This document shows positions 34,401 to 47,060 of a DNA stretch of 64,000 nt, one piece after another (within the stretch, counting starts at the first letter, position 1; every line of letters begins with the position of its first letter). The stretch covers positions 62,001-126,000 of the forward strand of contig JALGAS010000006.1 of the NCBI GenBank assembly GCA_023078685.1, in the 5' to 3' direction. This stretch comes from Neopestalotiopsis rosae. Lineage: Eukaryota; Ascomycota; Sordariomycetes; Amphisphaeriales; Sporocadaceae. Under the pieces are notes generated by a model. The model ran no database searches and was not told where the DNA came from. It saw only the letters and a list, made by a program, of their open reading frames with translations. The position numbers and the translations under genes were made by a program.

Positions 34401-35326
34401 CTATATCGTCCCAACTACTGCGCGCGCTGTGACGCATGCCTATTGGTAGGGAAGTCATACTCTCACACTGCCGATAGCCAGAACGTAGTACATACCGTAC
34501 TGCTAGAGGGCTAAGCCAGTGAGCGAGAACGAGCTTCCGAGTTGACGTCAACTGCCTGGCTTTGCTGCTCTGCTCCCCCAGATGACCTCCACACACAGTT
34601 TACTTGGCCCAGAGGCAGTCGCCAAAATACCTAGATGGCATGCTGGGGCCTTGCTTGCTTGTTGCTGGCTGTCGCGAAGGGGGGCTGTTACTTGCGATAC
34701 ACCTAGAGAGTACTTTCTCAGGACCCAACTAAAGCACCCCCCTGTCAGCAACCAAAAAGGCTCAGCATACCTTCCTGACCTTACCTTCCATCCATGGGGC
34801 CCACAGACGTCCCGGACATAACTGAAAGCCGGCCTTGCGTAAAGCCCACTGTACATGTTTTCCTCTTACGTTTCACAGACCGGTCCGCTGTCAATGAATA
34901 CTATTAAAACTGCCGGGTTCCTGGGCCAGCAGCTTCATCACATAATCGTCACGCCCTTGCGACCTTGGACCTTTTGTCATTAATAATCCTGCCGCATCCT
35001 CAGTCATAACCCCCCAAGAGCCCAGACTAAGCTTCCTGCTAAGCTCGTTCAATACATCTCTGCTGCTCGTGCTTTTTATTTTCCAACTTTCCACTTCCTT
35101 CACCACACTTGATCAAACTTTGCAAGAGTTTATTCGGTGGTGTTGAATATATCAGTCGTGACATCCCCTTTTGGACATAGCAAAGTGACACTCGAAAGTG
35201 CTTTTGTCACCTATATTCAAGCTTGGGGTAAAACCAATCCGTCGACCCACGCACACCCTCTCACACACACGACCACTTACACGACGGCCACGCTGCTTAC
35301 CACGCAGCCATATTCCACTATTTACC
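28450..35326. other. 6.9-kb gene desert upstream of a Zn2Cys6 regulator
   Basis: All open frames are short, start poorly and overlap on opposite strands. Low-complexity tracts include an A-rich block at about 30252-30290 and a T run at about 31121-31132. The last 200 bp before 35327 are CA/CT-rich, resembling a transcribed leader. No transposon relic, tRNA or rRNA was recognised. The region probably holds the extended promoter and leader of the regulator; non-coding RNA genes cannot be excluded. Confidence 0.5.
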
Positions 35327-36486
35327 ATGGACAAGGGATTACCTACACCTCCCATGGAGGACCACAATACCACAAAAGCCACAGCTGGTGCAAGGAGGAA
35401 TACAGCATCGAGCACGAAATCAGTCAAACCCGTACATCGAAACTCAAAACGGGCTAGCCAGTCCTCGCATTCGCCAGTGCATGACCATGCACCGCTCTCG
35501 CCCCACGGCTCCAACATGGACAGACATAAAAGAGTATGGAAAGCTTGCGAGAGATGCAGGCAAAAGAAGACCAAGTGTGATGGAGAATTCCCCTGCAAGC
35601 GGTGCAAGGACGACGGACTCGTATGCACAGCGGGAACAAGAAAGAAGACAGAGTATAAGCAATTACCACGAGGGTGAGTTGCGCCATGATTCTACAACAA
35701 GGTGCCGGCGTGCATAGATACTAACTTACCTGCAGCTATGCCGAGGTATTAGAAAACACCCAGCTTGCTTTGATCGCTACCGTACACAAGTTATACGCCA
35801 TGGTGCGCAATGGACAACAATGGGATCTAGCCGAGCCCGAGCTCAATGATCGTGGACAGCCTGTCATCCACAACATTGCAACATTACTTGGATCTATTCG
35901 GCCTAACGCAGATGCTGATCTGCCTCCTCACACTGTCTTTCCCGAGGATGAGGCTGGTCTGTCGAAATTGGCTGCTGAATTAGAGGTACATCAACAGATG
36001 GACCATGAAACACTGCCTACAACTATCAAGACCGAGACTGAGTCGACATGTAACCGGACAGAAAGAGCCAGCTCGTCTGAGCTCGACCATTCAGACTTTG
36101 AGCAGGACTACAGGAAAACCATGATGGCCAACCAGAATGTCCAGACTCTTTCGCCTCAGAGCTTTAACTCCTACAACGACTTTGATACGAGTACGATACC
36201 CAACGAATTAGACCCTACCGCATTGTTTCCGGTCCAGTCTTCGTCAAACCCTGCATCCTACCCGACATGGAACATGGGCAGGCCAACGTCTATGAACGGC
36301 ATTCCACAATTCATGCAGCAAATGGATATGAACATGGCAGACATGATGCTTAGCCAAGGCCTCGTCGAATCGGAATTCGGCACACTCAAACCACACATTC
36401 TGTCATGTCCCAACCCTGAAGTCATGCTCGGAGTTGGCGACCCAATGATCTATTCAGGCTACGGAATAGACCCATTGCGCTCATGA
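35327..36486 (+). CDS. Short Zn2Cys6 transcription factor without a recognisable middle homology region
   Basis: Two exons, 35327-35673 and 35736-36486 (GTGAGT...TGCAG intron), give 365 residues. A Pro/Ser-rich N-terminus precedes the zinc cluster KACERCRQKKTKCDGEFPCKRCKDDGLVC at about residues 71-99, with six Cys spaced C-x2-C-x6-C-x5-C-x2-C-x6-C. Directly after it comes a compact segment (KKTEYKQLPRGYAEVLENTQ, then LYAMVRNGQQWDL and DRGQPVIHNIA), which looks like a conserved signature of this subfamily. The remaining 200 residues are acidic, Gln/Asn/Met-rich and probably disordered. Similar short regulators in databases are sometimes called fluconazole-resistance-protein-1-like; that name would not establish function. 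Its isolation within 17 kb of non-coding DNA is typical of developmental regulators. Confidence 0.85.
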
Positions 36487-38791
36487 GAAGACATGGGCAC
36501 TCATGATGAAGTATGACGACAACTATAGAAGCGATCGGGTCATACCCGGATCCCACGTGGGAGAGGCGTTCAAAGGCAAACAAGTTTTTCAAGCAGTAGG
36601 CTGACTGCTCTGGTTTTTCAATTCGAGGGGATCTTTTCAAATAATGGAGGATGGCGCAAAACGGTTTCGGGCTACTAGGGGCCCTGTGTACAATTTCGAT
36701 CGACCCAGCCACCTGATCCCATGATATTTCATATAATCTGGGGAATGTGGTCTTGGGAGACACTTCATCCTCTCACTGGTACGGTGACATTTCGATACCT
36801 AGAGAGCATTCTAGCACTCGTACCATTTGAAAATTCAACATTTAAGATTTTCAACAATTCGCTGCCAACAAAACTCAAGTTCAATTTTGTGTCTGTATTT
36901 CGTTCGCTGTGAATGCTTACACTAGTCTAAGCTGACCGACTGTACATGTTGGTTTAACCATGGACTAATCCCTGTTGTCCCAAAATGCCAGCGCCGTGAA
37001 ACAAACCCATCACCAGTAGTGGCACCAACGCACATATATTGACTACCTGTGGCCGTTGTACAGCGCTCCAAAAGTCCATATGACTCAGATCTCATTATTG
37101 AAGTGATCGACAGTCCAGACTTTTGGCGGGTTTGATGTCTTTTTACCATTCAATCTAAATAATTCAAAAAGACGGAGCCCTTTTTTGACACTGGCGCCAG
37201 GGACCACTCCATAATGTTGGTTGTTCTGCCCTATCCTATTGTGCGCGCGCTGACTGACTCACCGGAGCTAAAAGGCTTAAGGGCTTATCCCCGTGGCCCT
37301 ATGTACATCTACAGTGACAAGCCGGCCGCGAAAGGGTGGCGCCCGCCCGCGCTGACTTTTGCTGACATGCATCCGTAAGGAAGGCAATGTCACACAAGAG
37401 CCTTTTGAAACTCTTTTCTCCCTTTCAGTACGAATACAAGTACCGCTGAGAAGAGAGGAAGAGAGAGGGAAGAAGCCAAATCAGCTAAACATGATTATTC
37501 CCAAGGTAATGGAGTGGGTGGCGGCGCCAGGCGACTAGACAAAATCGACTGGCGTGTAAGCCGACCAAGCAATATGATTTCCCCTCCTACTGATGCAAAC
37601 TCTCTTATGGCACAAGCTGCCCCGCGCGTTGCGTCTTGTCACAATTGCATCGTTTTACCTACACCTGAGCAGGGCCAATACTAGTGACGATCTGGCTTCT
37701 CTTGGAGAAAGTGAGCAAGTTTCTATTCACATACACGGCAACTATGAATCTTCAACGAGGATACAGGGGTTGGACAGCCCTGCTTGGCGATGCCCAGAAG
37801 GCTCTCCTTACGTAGGCCATGATAGCTTGGCGCGGGTAACGGCCAACGGCACAATGGTCAAGAGAAAGCTTACGAGTACCGTCTCGCTCAGCCCCAAAGC
37901 ACGACGCAATACTTCCTGTTTCGCCTGTGCAGATGTTTGCCAGAGTCGGCACCAGCAACATGAACCAAAGGAACAAAAAACAAGGTAGGCAACAGACCAA
38001 CGAAACCTACCTATCCAACATGAAATTTTAACCTTTCGATCTCTTTCGTTTGCGGTCACTGAAAGGGGGGCCCTAAAGTCTTCTTGCAGCACCCCCCCTT
38101 GCCAACATGACCAACCAACGATCATGTCACCCCTCTCACCAACAACGGGCTCCCATTGCTACTGTGACCCCCAAAGGGCCAAGCAAGGCCCTACATAGTA
38201 TGTATGTACCTCCTCCTACCTTACCTACACCTGAGCTTCCAACCACCCTTGCGTCGATCTCTATGGAATCAATTGATTGGGACCCCTGCATGGGCTATGT
38301 GGCATTGGGGTTGGCATTTCGTTCATTTTTGGAGTTGAGGGCACATGCAAGTTTGGGGTATTGAATGATTTGGCTTTTTCGTGTTCTGCTTCGTTCTATC
38401 ACACGAACCTTACATGCATGGCAGTAGACAGGCATAACCTGATGTGAAAAGAGGGGGAGCAACTTTTCTGTCGGCAAGTAACAACAATGAAACCAAACTG
38501 TAGCTCAAGTAATCTCAGGTATTTGTCAATCCCACCAGAAGAGCAAAACATCCCCCATTGACAAATTCAAAAATAAAGAAACACACTGTGTGTATGTCCA
38601 ACAAGGGCAATTGTACGGGATTCATAATCATTGCTTACTTCCCTATTCGGGCTGCAAAAGTACACGCTTCCTCCCGAACCGGCCTTAGCAATCTCCGTCG
38701 GGGACTTTCTCGTAGCCAACATAACCAGTGCATCGGGCACTTTGAGAGTCCGCTCACCGAGGAAAGGACAGCGGAGCGGATTTGGCCATGG

Positions 38792-38793
<2 letters not shown>

Positions 38794-38833
<40 letters not shown>
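38794..38833. repeat. Homopolymer tract, T40
   Basis: Forty consecutive T residues between ATGGC and GGTCTC. Such a tract is long for a fungal intergenic region. It could be a nucleosome-excluding element, the tail of an old retrotransposed copy on the minus strand (as poly-A), or an assembly-sensitive homopolymer whose true length is uncertain. Confidence 0.9.
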
Positions 38834-38834
<1 letters not shown>

Positions 38835-40520
38835 GTCTCTTACACCGCCCGCAAAGAAGGAGAAAAGAAGAAAACGAGAACGAGAAGGGGGTTCAAAATT
38901 TGAAAGAAATGACTTGTCTGTTAGTGATTCCCCCCTACTAGCCAGTCTTGCCATGACCTTGGCAAGCTCTGGGCTGTCAATGCCATCGTTGGCTTTGGAG
39001 TACTCGCCGTTACTTGAGCGACACAAAGGTGTAGTGAGTGTACCGCCTCCTCCAATAGCGACCCCAAATTTCAGGGCTCTGTTGCCAAGATTTCTGTCTT
39101 GCATAAAACAGCTACCCTCTGTCGGGGATTGACCAGGGGGGTCAAGCTGCTATTGCTAGGTAAGGTAGGTTGAAATGTTCACTATGCTCGGCGATCTGAA
39201 AAACGTGCAAAGCAAACCCACACTGACGACAATTATCTGAAGATATTTCCATCTTCATTTGCTTCCTCGGCGTGACATGAGTCAGCATTGAGCAGAAATC
39301 TTCAAGATAGATTGATTGTGACGAAATGCTCTTCAGCTGTTACCCAGCCACTCGCAGATTATTTGACGGACAAGAGCCTGCGCGGAGACTCAGCGAGTCA
39401 TGGACAGCCCAATATCCACCAAAAAGTGACCAGAGATCCAGCTCTACCCCGGATCCAGTGCTCTGTCTTTCATTTTCTTCGGGTCGGCGTGAGTAAGCTA
39501 CCGTAGATCAACGATATAAACTGTCCACTCGGTCCTATTCCAGCTATAGCTCATCCCCATACAGGCGGAGTCCCGCGAGTAAGAAGCTGCAATACCCGAC
39601 GTCACAGCGACCTGCCAGAGCCAGTGATATGGTCTCCCAAGACCACGAACCCACGATCATGCCTTCACGATAGCATCCAAACAGGGCAAAAAGTCGCCGA
39701 AGAGCCTTGGGACTTTGAAAAATTGCACAAAGAATCTTCGATCCCCATACCCCACTCAAGTTTTCCGTCGTTGAAATAAGACTTTTCCCATCCGCCAGGA
39801 TCTACTTATCGTGCCTTTTTTTTCAAACGGCGATAACATTTTGTCGCAAAGACTCCGACCAGCCCAACCAACTCACAATCTCAAACCCACGATGCACTGA
39901 TGATCCCAACAGGTAGCGGCTTCGTATCTTGCAAGTCACTCATCCCAATCAAAGTCTGATTGATACTTCATGAGATGGGATCCCGGTTGAAAGAGGCGGT
40001 CTTCGTTGCAAGCCACAGCGAGCAGCGTGCAGCAGGTGTGTATAGCCATGCCAGGACACGTTTAGCGCAAATCTTGTTCGAGGTCGAGGCCTCAAATGAA
40101 AGTCGATCCTTTTTCTTTCTCAACAGTAGAGAACGTCAAATTTTCAAAAGTGCCAGTTGTTCACTTGCTCTCTCAAGAGATAAGCGCCCTAATTCAGCCC
40201 TGGGGCCAGGGCGTGCGTTTTGCATGATGGAGATTGCAACGATGCTGCAGTACTCTGCTGCGACGGTCCGCGCACATCTTTTTTCCGCTCGAACCTATCC
40301 TGTGCTGGCTGTTCTGCCCGGACCGAATGAAGCGAACGCGAGAAACACCATCATGATACGATTATTTCGCAAATCAGCGCATCCATAGTGGTGTATGGAA
40401 TGCTTTCTCGTCTTTTGCGAAAAAATAATGATTCATTGCGCCTCCTGCCATGGTCTCCACCAAGTTCTATCCCCAGGTTCGGATGAAATGATCATTGGTT
40501 CTAATCGCGGTGAGCGCGCG

Positions 40521-40571
40521 GTGTGTGTGTGTGTACTCTGTAGGTGTGGCCAGCCAGCCAGCCAGCCAGCG
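40521..40571. repeat. Adjacent GT dinucleotide and CCAG tetranucleotide microsatellites
   Basis: A (GT)7 run at 40521-40534 is followed about 14 bp later by five CCAG/GCCA units at about 40550-40571. Simple sequence, no gene context. Confidence 0.8.
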
Positions 40572-43500
40572 TTGCCCAGTACTATGTACACAAGAGTATT
40601 GGGGCTGCTTCGCTCTTGGTTTCTTGGGATCTGACGATTGTGGAGTTGGACAAGATATCAAATGCATCATTGAGGCACAGCTTAGTCAATACCACCACCA
40701 AAACCCACGTGCGGCCTGTCCCGGCTCCCGGCAACGACACAAAAAAGTAGCGCGCTGGAAATTGTGCACTACATACTATGCTAGATTCCATGTACAAGTT
40801 CCCTGTAACGGCAGGGCAGAAAAGTAATCTCAACTGCTGCCCATTGCTCTGCACGATGAAGCTTGACAAGAGGCATGGATTATTATCATTGCCTGCTTGG
40901 CAATTACTGCGGTGACCATGTTATATCTTTTGCACAGCCCACAAGTTCAGGAAGCATTGACTGGCTCGTTATGGTAGGCATCGCTCGGTGACCTGTAGTA
41001 TATCGGGTATCAATTGAATGTACTTTGAGTTGGTAGCCCCCAGCCCGGCCTTCAAGTTCAGATTCCCTGTGTATGGAAGCACACCACCGTCAGCCCCACC
41101 GCCCTGGCCTGAGGTAGCCAGGTGCGTGCCTGCAAGGGCCTCAAGTCTTCTGTGGGCCGTCGCTTTTTAGGTAGCCAAGGTTACATGGGTTAGGGGAGCA
41201 CAGAGCAGCGTTTCTCACAAGTCTGTCTCATCGAAGTAGGAGAGGATATCCATCGTACTTCTCGTACAAGAGTGGGAGCATTACTTCCGCCTTCCCCCTG
41301 GTAGTAGCTCCATATCACATGCGGTTTCCGACTCGAAATCATGCGATCGATCAAGATCGATGGCATGAGAAACGTCAAAGATAACTCTTTCCTTCCATTG
41401 TAAATCTCTACCTTCTCTGCCATGGTAATGTAATAGCCGAGCCATTCGTTTCTTTCGATCCCACTGACAGGCAGACCGCTACATAATTTTTGCGGAGACG
41501 GGAAATATGAGTTTTCATGATCTACCAACTACATACCTGGCTACCAAGTAGATGCGCGCAACTATTAGCTGTCGACTTTTGGGGGGGCAGTGGAGCGGAC
41601 GCGAAAATGTGCGAAGGCCGAACCCGAAAATCAGCTCAAGGAACCGAACTTTTCTCGGATCTCACTAGCGATAGCGAGGTACGGTACATACAAAGTCCTA
41701 GGAACTCTTCCAAGGGGTTTGGGATTTTTATTCTGTTGCCTGATGCTGGAAATACGCGTATATGACCGCTTAGTCATTAAAGTCTAGAATCCTGTCCGGT
41801 TCTCAAACTAAGGAAACGAAAACCACCGTAATGATAGTATTATTGTACACTACCAGGTTTGGTCGTATTTTTGGCCGACAAGCGAAAGCGATGCTCCCAA
41901 TCTCGGACCCCTTGAAACTTCCAAGCCACAAAGAATCAATTGAGTTCCAAATCTGCCTGTGAGATCATTTTCCTATCTTCTCTGGAATAATCGCCCTGGA
42001 GATAGCAAAAGTCCGACTCCAGAAGTTAAAAAATGGCAGGCTTGGCAGGCAGATCCCCGTGACCCCGTGCTACCGGCTGTCGCAATTGTCAAAAATCGTC
42101 GCGCGCGGTATGGCGGGATATACCCCCGGCGGAAAGCCGCTCCGCCATGAAAGTGGTAATGAAACCATCAGCGGGGAGGTAAGGGAGGTTCATTGGGAAT
42201 CGTCAGGGAAGGTGTTGAAGAAAGTTCACAGGGCTTCATTGGAAATCTTTATTGAACTTTACAAAATCAGAGGGAAACAAACACACTGATACTCAAGGGG
42301 TCCATGCAACCCTGTCGATCCAACGGTATTTGCTTGGGTAGTGAAAGTATGTTAGGTCCCATGCCACGCTCCTGCAAAACTTTATCTATGACTTCACGGC
42401 ATTTGGGAAGCCAAGCCCCAGCACCATACACACTACCCTTGCAAACACGCAAACACCAAGAGCAAAGATTTGTAATGCATCGTTGGGGGCGGAAAACGGC
42501 TCGATTCTTTCCTCCGCGACGCCGTTATTCCTTTTTTCCCCCCTGGTCAAACCTTGGGGGTGGCATCGTGTGTACACATGGAAAAGCGATAGCCGTCTTA
42601 GCTCCGTAAGGCTGGGCGGCGTGAAGAAGGGGTTTTGCTATGAACAAGGCCCGGGGAGGCTTTGCAATCATACGCCGACCAAGGGCGCGTGCGCGCGGTA
42701 ATCCCCCATGATCGCGAATGGCGATGGAGCTTGGCCTAACTTTAAACCAGGGTCATTATAGTCATCGGGCTTGTATGACTGCCGATGCAAAGTTGTTGTA
42801 TGGGGGGATATGATTATAGCCCGATGATCAGGGGAGATACTTTGAAATGAGGCCAAACCTTCTGGTGACTAATCGGACTTTTGTTCGTGTTTTCTGTTTG
42901 AGTTATGCATAGACATGAATAGTTTTGTGGCTGTGGCTTTTGTCTTACCAGATGAATGGGGAACAGTCATCGCTATGCGCGAGGACTATGTTGTCAATCA
43001 TTGTGCCTGTTTGCGCCTGTCCTGTTTGATCTGATGACCAGGAGCTTGCAAGCATGTTTTTACCTCTCTGTAGCAAATGAAATATGATACTCTCGAGCAA
43101 ACAATGAGTATATCATGGCATGAACAAGTTTGCTATTGAGTCATATTGATTAGTGTAAGCAAAGTAATAAATCAACCATTATGAATAATGAGGAGATTCG
43201 TCAGTCCCTTTTAGCCTGTCGTGCATATCTTCGCTACTATTACGAAATACATGAAACTGGTATTGTCATTGGTGAATAATGGCTAAGGCCTTAAATAAAT
43301 GTATCTTCTAGTTTCAGGGCCTGATTGTTACATCCATGAGTGTCTCATACCGGCCAAGTAGACTACATCGGATTACCTTTGCCCTCTCTGCGTAGTGCAT
43401 GCTTTTTCGTCGAACAGAGACGGCTCTACACTGCAGCAAAGAAACTTACTTTCTTTGGAAAACATATGAAAATGAGCCTTATTATGTAGAATTATGTATG

Positions 43501-44178
43501 ATGATAACATGTAATTTGGAGACAACATCATTTCTGTATTTGACAACGAATCATGGAGTTATAATCAAAAGCCTGCATTTACCTATGGTTATGAACAACT
43601 GAGTTCGAGTGAAATCAATCTGGTATCAAAGTAAAAAGATCATTTGATGTATATTTCGACATCTTGAAATATCACTTTCGAAAATACACTAGTCGTGACA
43701 TCTTCTCATACACGCGCATTCACATGATCTCTTATACGATATTATACTTCATTCCAGAAATCCTCAAATAATTCTCCCACAATTCTGAGCCTTATTATGA
43801 GAGAATTCATTGAGCGCGAACAATGGTCAAAACAAACTCGTTCCATGTCATGCATCTTCAGTCATTCTCTCTCTGATATCAATCAACGTGATCTCCATTG
43901 GCAATTCACAAGTCTTCTTGATTGTTGATGACACTCGTCTTGTTGCCAAGCTTGTCACAAGAAGATGGTGTTGATTTTACTACCAACGCGATATGAAAAG
44001 TCGAAAAGTGTTTTCGAAAGTGATAAATGAGATGCCCAAGCTGACAAAACTTCGTTTGTTTCAGAATCATATTTATTTTGCATAATATCTATTTGGTCTC
44101 AGTCACCGGCGGGCATTTAAAGCGTGAATGTATTTTCTTGTCATTCCCTTCAATTGTGCCTTCTTTGCTCATCGCCTT

Positions 44179-44211
44179 CTCATGCCGTCTCATACCGTCT
44201 CATACCGTCTT
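44179..44211. repeat. Three tandem 10-bp units
   Basis: CTCATGCCGT / CTCATACCGT / CTCATACCGT in tandem. It lies about 200 bp left of the larger degenerate array and may be an outlying element of it. Confidence 0.7.
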
Positions 44212-44389
44212 GAGTAGTCACATTCATTGTCTATGAGCATCTCTCTTCACTTTTAGTTTCTCTTTCAGTATCGAATCATAACTTAGCATCAATGATCTCC
44301 AAGCCTTGAATATTCTCGTAGGCTTGCATTGGTGACTTCTTCCCTATCGGCTGGTCAGCAACTACCATATCATCGTCGCACCTCCCTTA

Positions 44390-47060
44390 TTGCTGAGTTT
44401 CCGGCAGCTCACCCAGCGTACCGGTAACGCCCCTTCCATTTTCCCAGCGCTGCTAGGTATTGCTATAGTCATCACCCTTACGTCATTGTGTCCGTCCCAA
44501 CTCACTGGTGACTGCTCCCTCTTAATGCTCACCACCTTTCGTTCTTGCCATTGTGCTAGTTGTAGTTTACTGGTAACTTCCCTCTCCCTAAGGGTGGATA
44601 ATTATCGCTCAATTTGTATCATCACGTCATTATGTATTTCTCAGCATACTAGTAAGTACCCTTCCTTAGCGTCGAGTACACGCACTATTCTACTCAAGCG
44701 CTCTCACCATCGTGCCTGTCGCGGCTTACCGGTATTCTCTTCTCTTAGGCGTTAACACACTGCTTCGTTCGAGACACTCGCATCACCGTGCCTGTCTGAG
44801 CGTACCGGGAATTCCCCTTCCTCACAAGAAACTTCTTATTCATTCATGATGTCGCCTTCCTGGCAGCGTACCTCAAATTCCCCTCTTTATAATTGCATCG
44901 TCCGACATTTCTTATTGCCGTCCCTTGGACAGCGTACCACAATCTGTCACTGAGGTAACTTGATTGCCTTGTCGAGTCTTTCTCTTGTGGTCGTCACTAG
45001 GACAGCAAAATTGCATTACTCCTGCTGAGCAACTTCCCTCAGAGTCTTTGGACTGTTCCTTCGCCAGACTACCTGGACCGTGCACTCTGTTCACACGACT
45101 TCCCTTCTTGGTTTCATAGTCATGCCTTTAACAGCGTATATGCACATTCATACTCCTAGTCACCACCGCCTTAGCTCTCCTTTAGAATTGCAAATGCCCA
45201 CGCGAGCGACTTCTAATTAAGTCTTGGATCGTTCGCATCTTTGCAGTCTACCTGGACCGTGCACGACTTCCTTATTCAGTCTTGTGGTCGTAGTTCATGT
45301 AACGTACCTGCATATCCGTCCTTTCACTCACGACCACCTTGGCCATTCTCAATCGTCGACATCGTTTAATATGATCATTGTGCTCCTCCCGAATTCACTA
45401 AGCTATAGGGTCATTCATTATTTTCTATGTTGTTCTCGACTGTGTCTTTGCTAGCGTACCGGAACCTCTCCTTTCACCAAACTTCAGTTATAGTCTTAAG
45501 GTTGTACTTCAGATAGCACAACGGTACATCTCCTTCCACACGTGCGACTTCTAACTTTGAAGCCTTTTCATCGCATCTTTGCCAGCCTACCTGGACCGTG
45601 CGCCTTCACACATCACAACCTCACGACTTCCCTTTTCATTCTCGTGGTTGTCTTCCAGATAATATACCTGCTCCTCACCTCCGTCTTCTCGCTCACAACT
45701 GCCTTGCCGATGCTCGTTCGTCATATGCCTACACTATTACCCAAGTCTTTCTCATTCTCCTCAGCGACAATTCCACTGACAAGTTTCGGTATCGATTCTC
45801 CTCCAGCGTACCAGGACCCTACTTCCACGCGACTTCCTTCCCAGTTGCGATACCGACTTTCTCCCAGCGTACCGGTACCTTGCTTTAATATGACTTCCTT
45901 CTGAGTTTCTAATCGTATCTTTGATGGCCTACCTGGACCGTGCGTTTTATTCACACGACTTCCCATTCATCTCGTGGTTGTACTTGAGACATTCAACTTA
46001 TACCTCACCTTTATCTTCTTACTCACGACTACCTCATCCATTATCATTCGTGACTATCTTCTTATTCCATTATCAAACTCCTACAAGCCTAGGTATTGAG
46101 CAAGAAGTGTTTTCAGAATTTTCAATATCGCCTCTGTGTTAGCGTACCGAAAACCTCCTCTCACGCAACTCTCACTTGGGTCTTGTCATTCGCTTCTATG
46201 CCAGCGTACCGGGAAACTCCTTCCACGCGACTTCCACTTGAGTCTTACGATCTGCCTCTGTGCTAGCGTACCGCAAACCCCCTTTCACGCAACTTCCATT
46301 CGACTCTTATAACCCGCCACTCTGCCAGCGTACCGGGGAACTCGTTCCACGCGACTTCCATTTCAGTCTTGCGATCGTGCGTTTGTCAACCTACCTGGAC
46401 CGTGCACCCATTCACACGACTTTCCTTTCTATCTTGTGGTTGTACTTCAAACACTGAACTTATACATCACCTCCATCCTCTCAATCGCAACTGTCTAATT
46501 CATTCCTATTCGCCAACATACACTTATACCATTATCAGACTCTTTCTCCTGAGTCTACTTAGCGACAAGACTATTCGAGATTCTCGGCGTCGACTCTTTG
46601 CACCAGCGTACCGGTACCCTACTCCCACGCGACTTCCCTTTCAGTCTTGTGATCGTGCCTTTGCCAGCGTACCTGGACCGTGCGCCTTCTTCACACGACT
46701 GCCTCGTCTATTCCCATAGATCACGATCCTGCTCATACCATTACTGAACTCTTCTTATTCGAGTTGGCAATCAGCTGTCGCATCATTCTTTATATCGGCC
46801 CTGTACCGGCAAACCCAAATCTCACCCTTTCACGCAACTTCTTTTCTCGGTCTCCCGGTCGTGACTTACACAGCGTACCTGCACCTCGCTAGACTGCACC
46901 GCGACTGCCTGGCCCATTCCCACTCGGCGACCCTTTGTATACCACAATTTCATTTTATCTCAATTACCTTGACGACGGAACTGCTTCCCAATCGAGACAG
47001 TCTCGCTGTCAACGTACCTGAACCTCACCTCCTTTCTCATGCGACGCTTTAATATAACCC
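44390..47060. repeat. Degenerate tandem array, basic period about 61-62 bp
   Basis: The unit begins AGCGTACCGG, continues with a C/T-rich stretch, then TTCCACGCGACTTCC, then GTCTTG-GATCG-like sequence. Starts at 46141, 46203, 46265 and 46327 are exactly 62 bp apart. Pairs at 45805/45866 and 46605/46666 are 61 apart, and 45453/45515 are 62 apart. A variant unit carrying the 14-bp core TACCTGGACCGTGC recurs six times (near 45070, 45249, 45588, 45930, 46392 and 46670; the copies differ at the base or two before the core). Each variant is followed by CACGACTTCC-type sequence and a longer divergent spacer, making a higher-order repeat of about 180-460 bp. Units are more diverged at both ends. The plus strand is strongly pyrimidine-rich. 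No frame is open throughout, and a period that is not a multiple of three argues against coding. Confidence 0.85.

Larger units (their letters stand above)
36487..44389. other. 7.9-kb gene desert downstream of the Zn2Cys6 regulator
   Basis: No convincing gene. A 131-codon open frame at 37593-37988 begins with a hydrophobic stretch but lacks other support. Sequence from about 42.9 to 44.3 kb is noticeably AT-richer. Simple repeats are listed separately. No transposase, reverse transcriptase or tRNA motif was seen. Confidence 0.5.

Noticed and set aside
39960..40388. 142-codon open frame in the gene desert
   Set aside because: No family-like motif, no plausible leader or introns, and a composition like the surrounding non-coding DNA.
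42900..44300. AT-richer block as a RIP-degraded transposon
   Set aside because: The composition is only moderately AT-rich, no transposon-like frame, terminal repeat or target duplication was seen, and CpA-to-TpA bias cannot be judged by eye.
44390..46900. Short Pro/Ser/Leu-rich frames within the 62-bp array as a repeat protein
   Set aside because: Units of 61-62 bp shift frame each copy, stops interrupt every frame, and no frame extends over more than about two units consistently.
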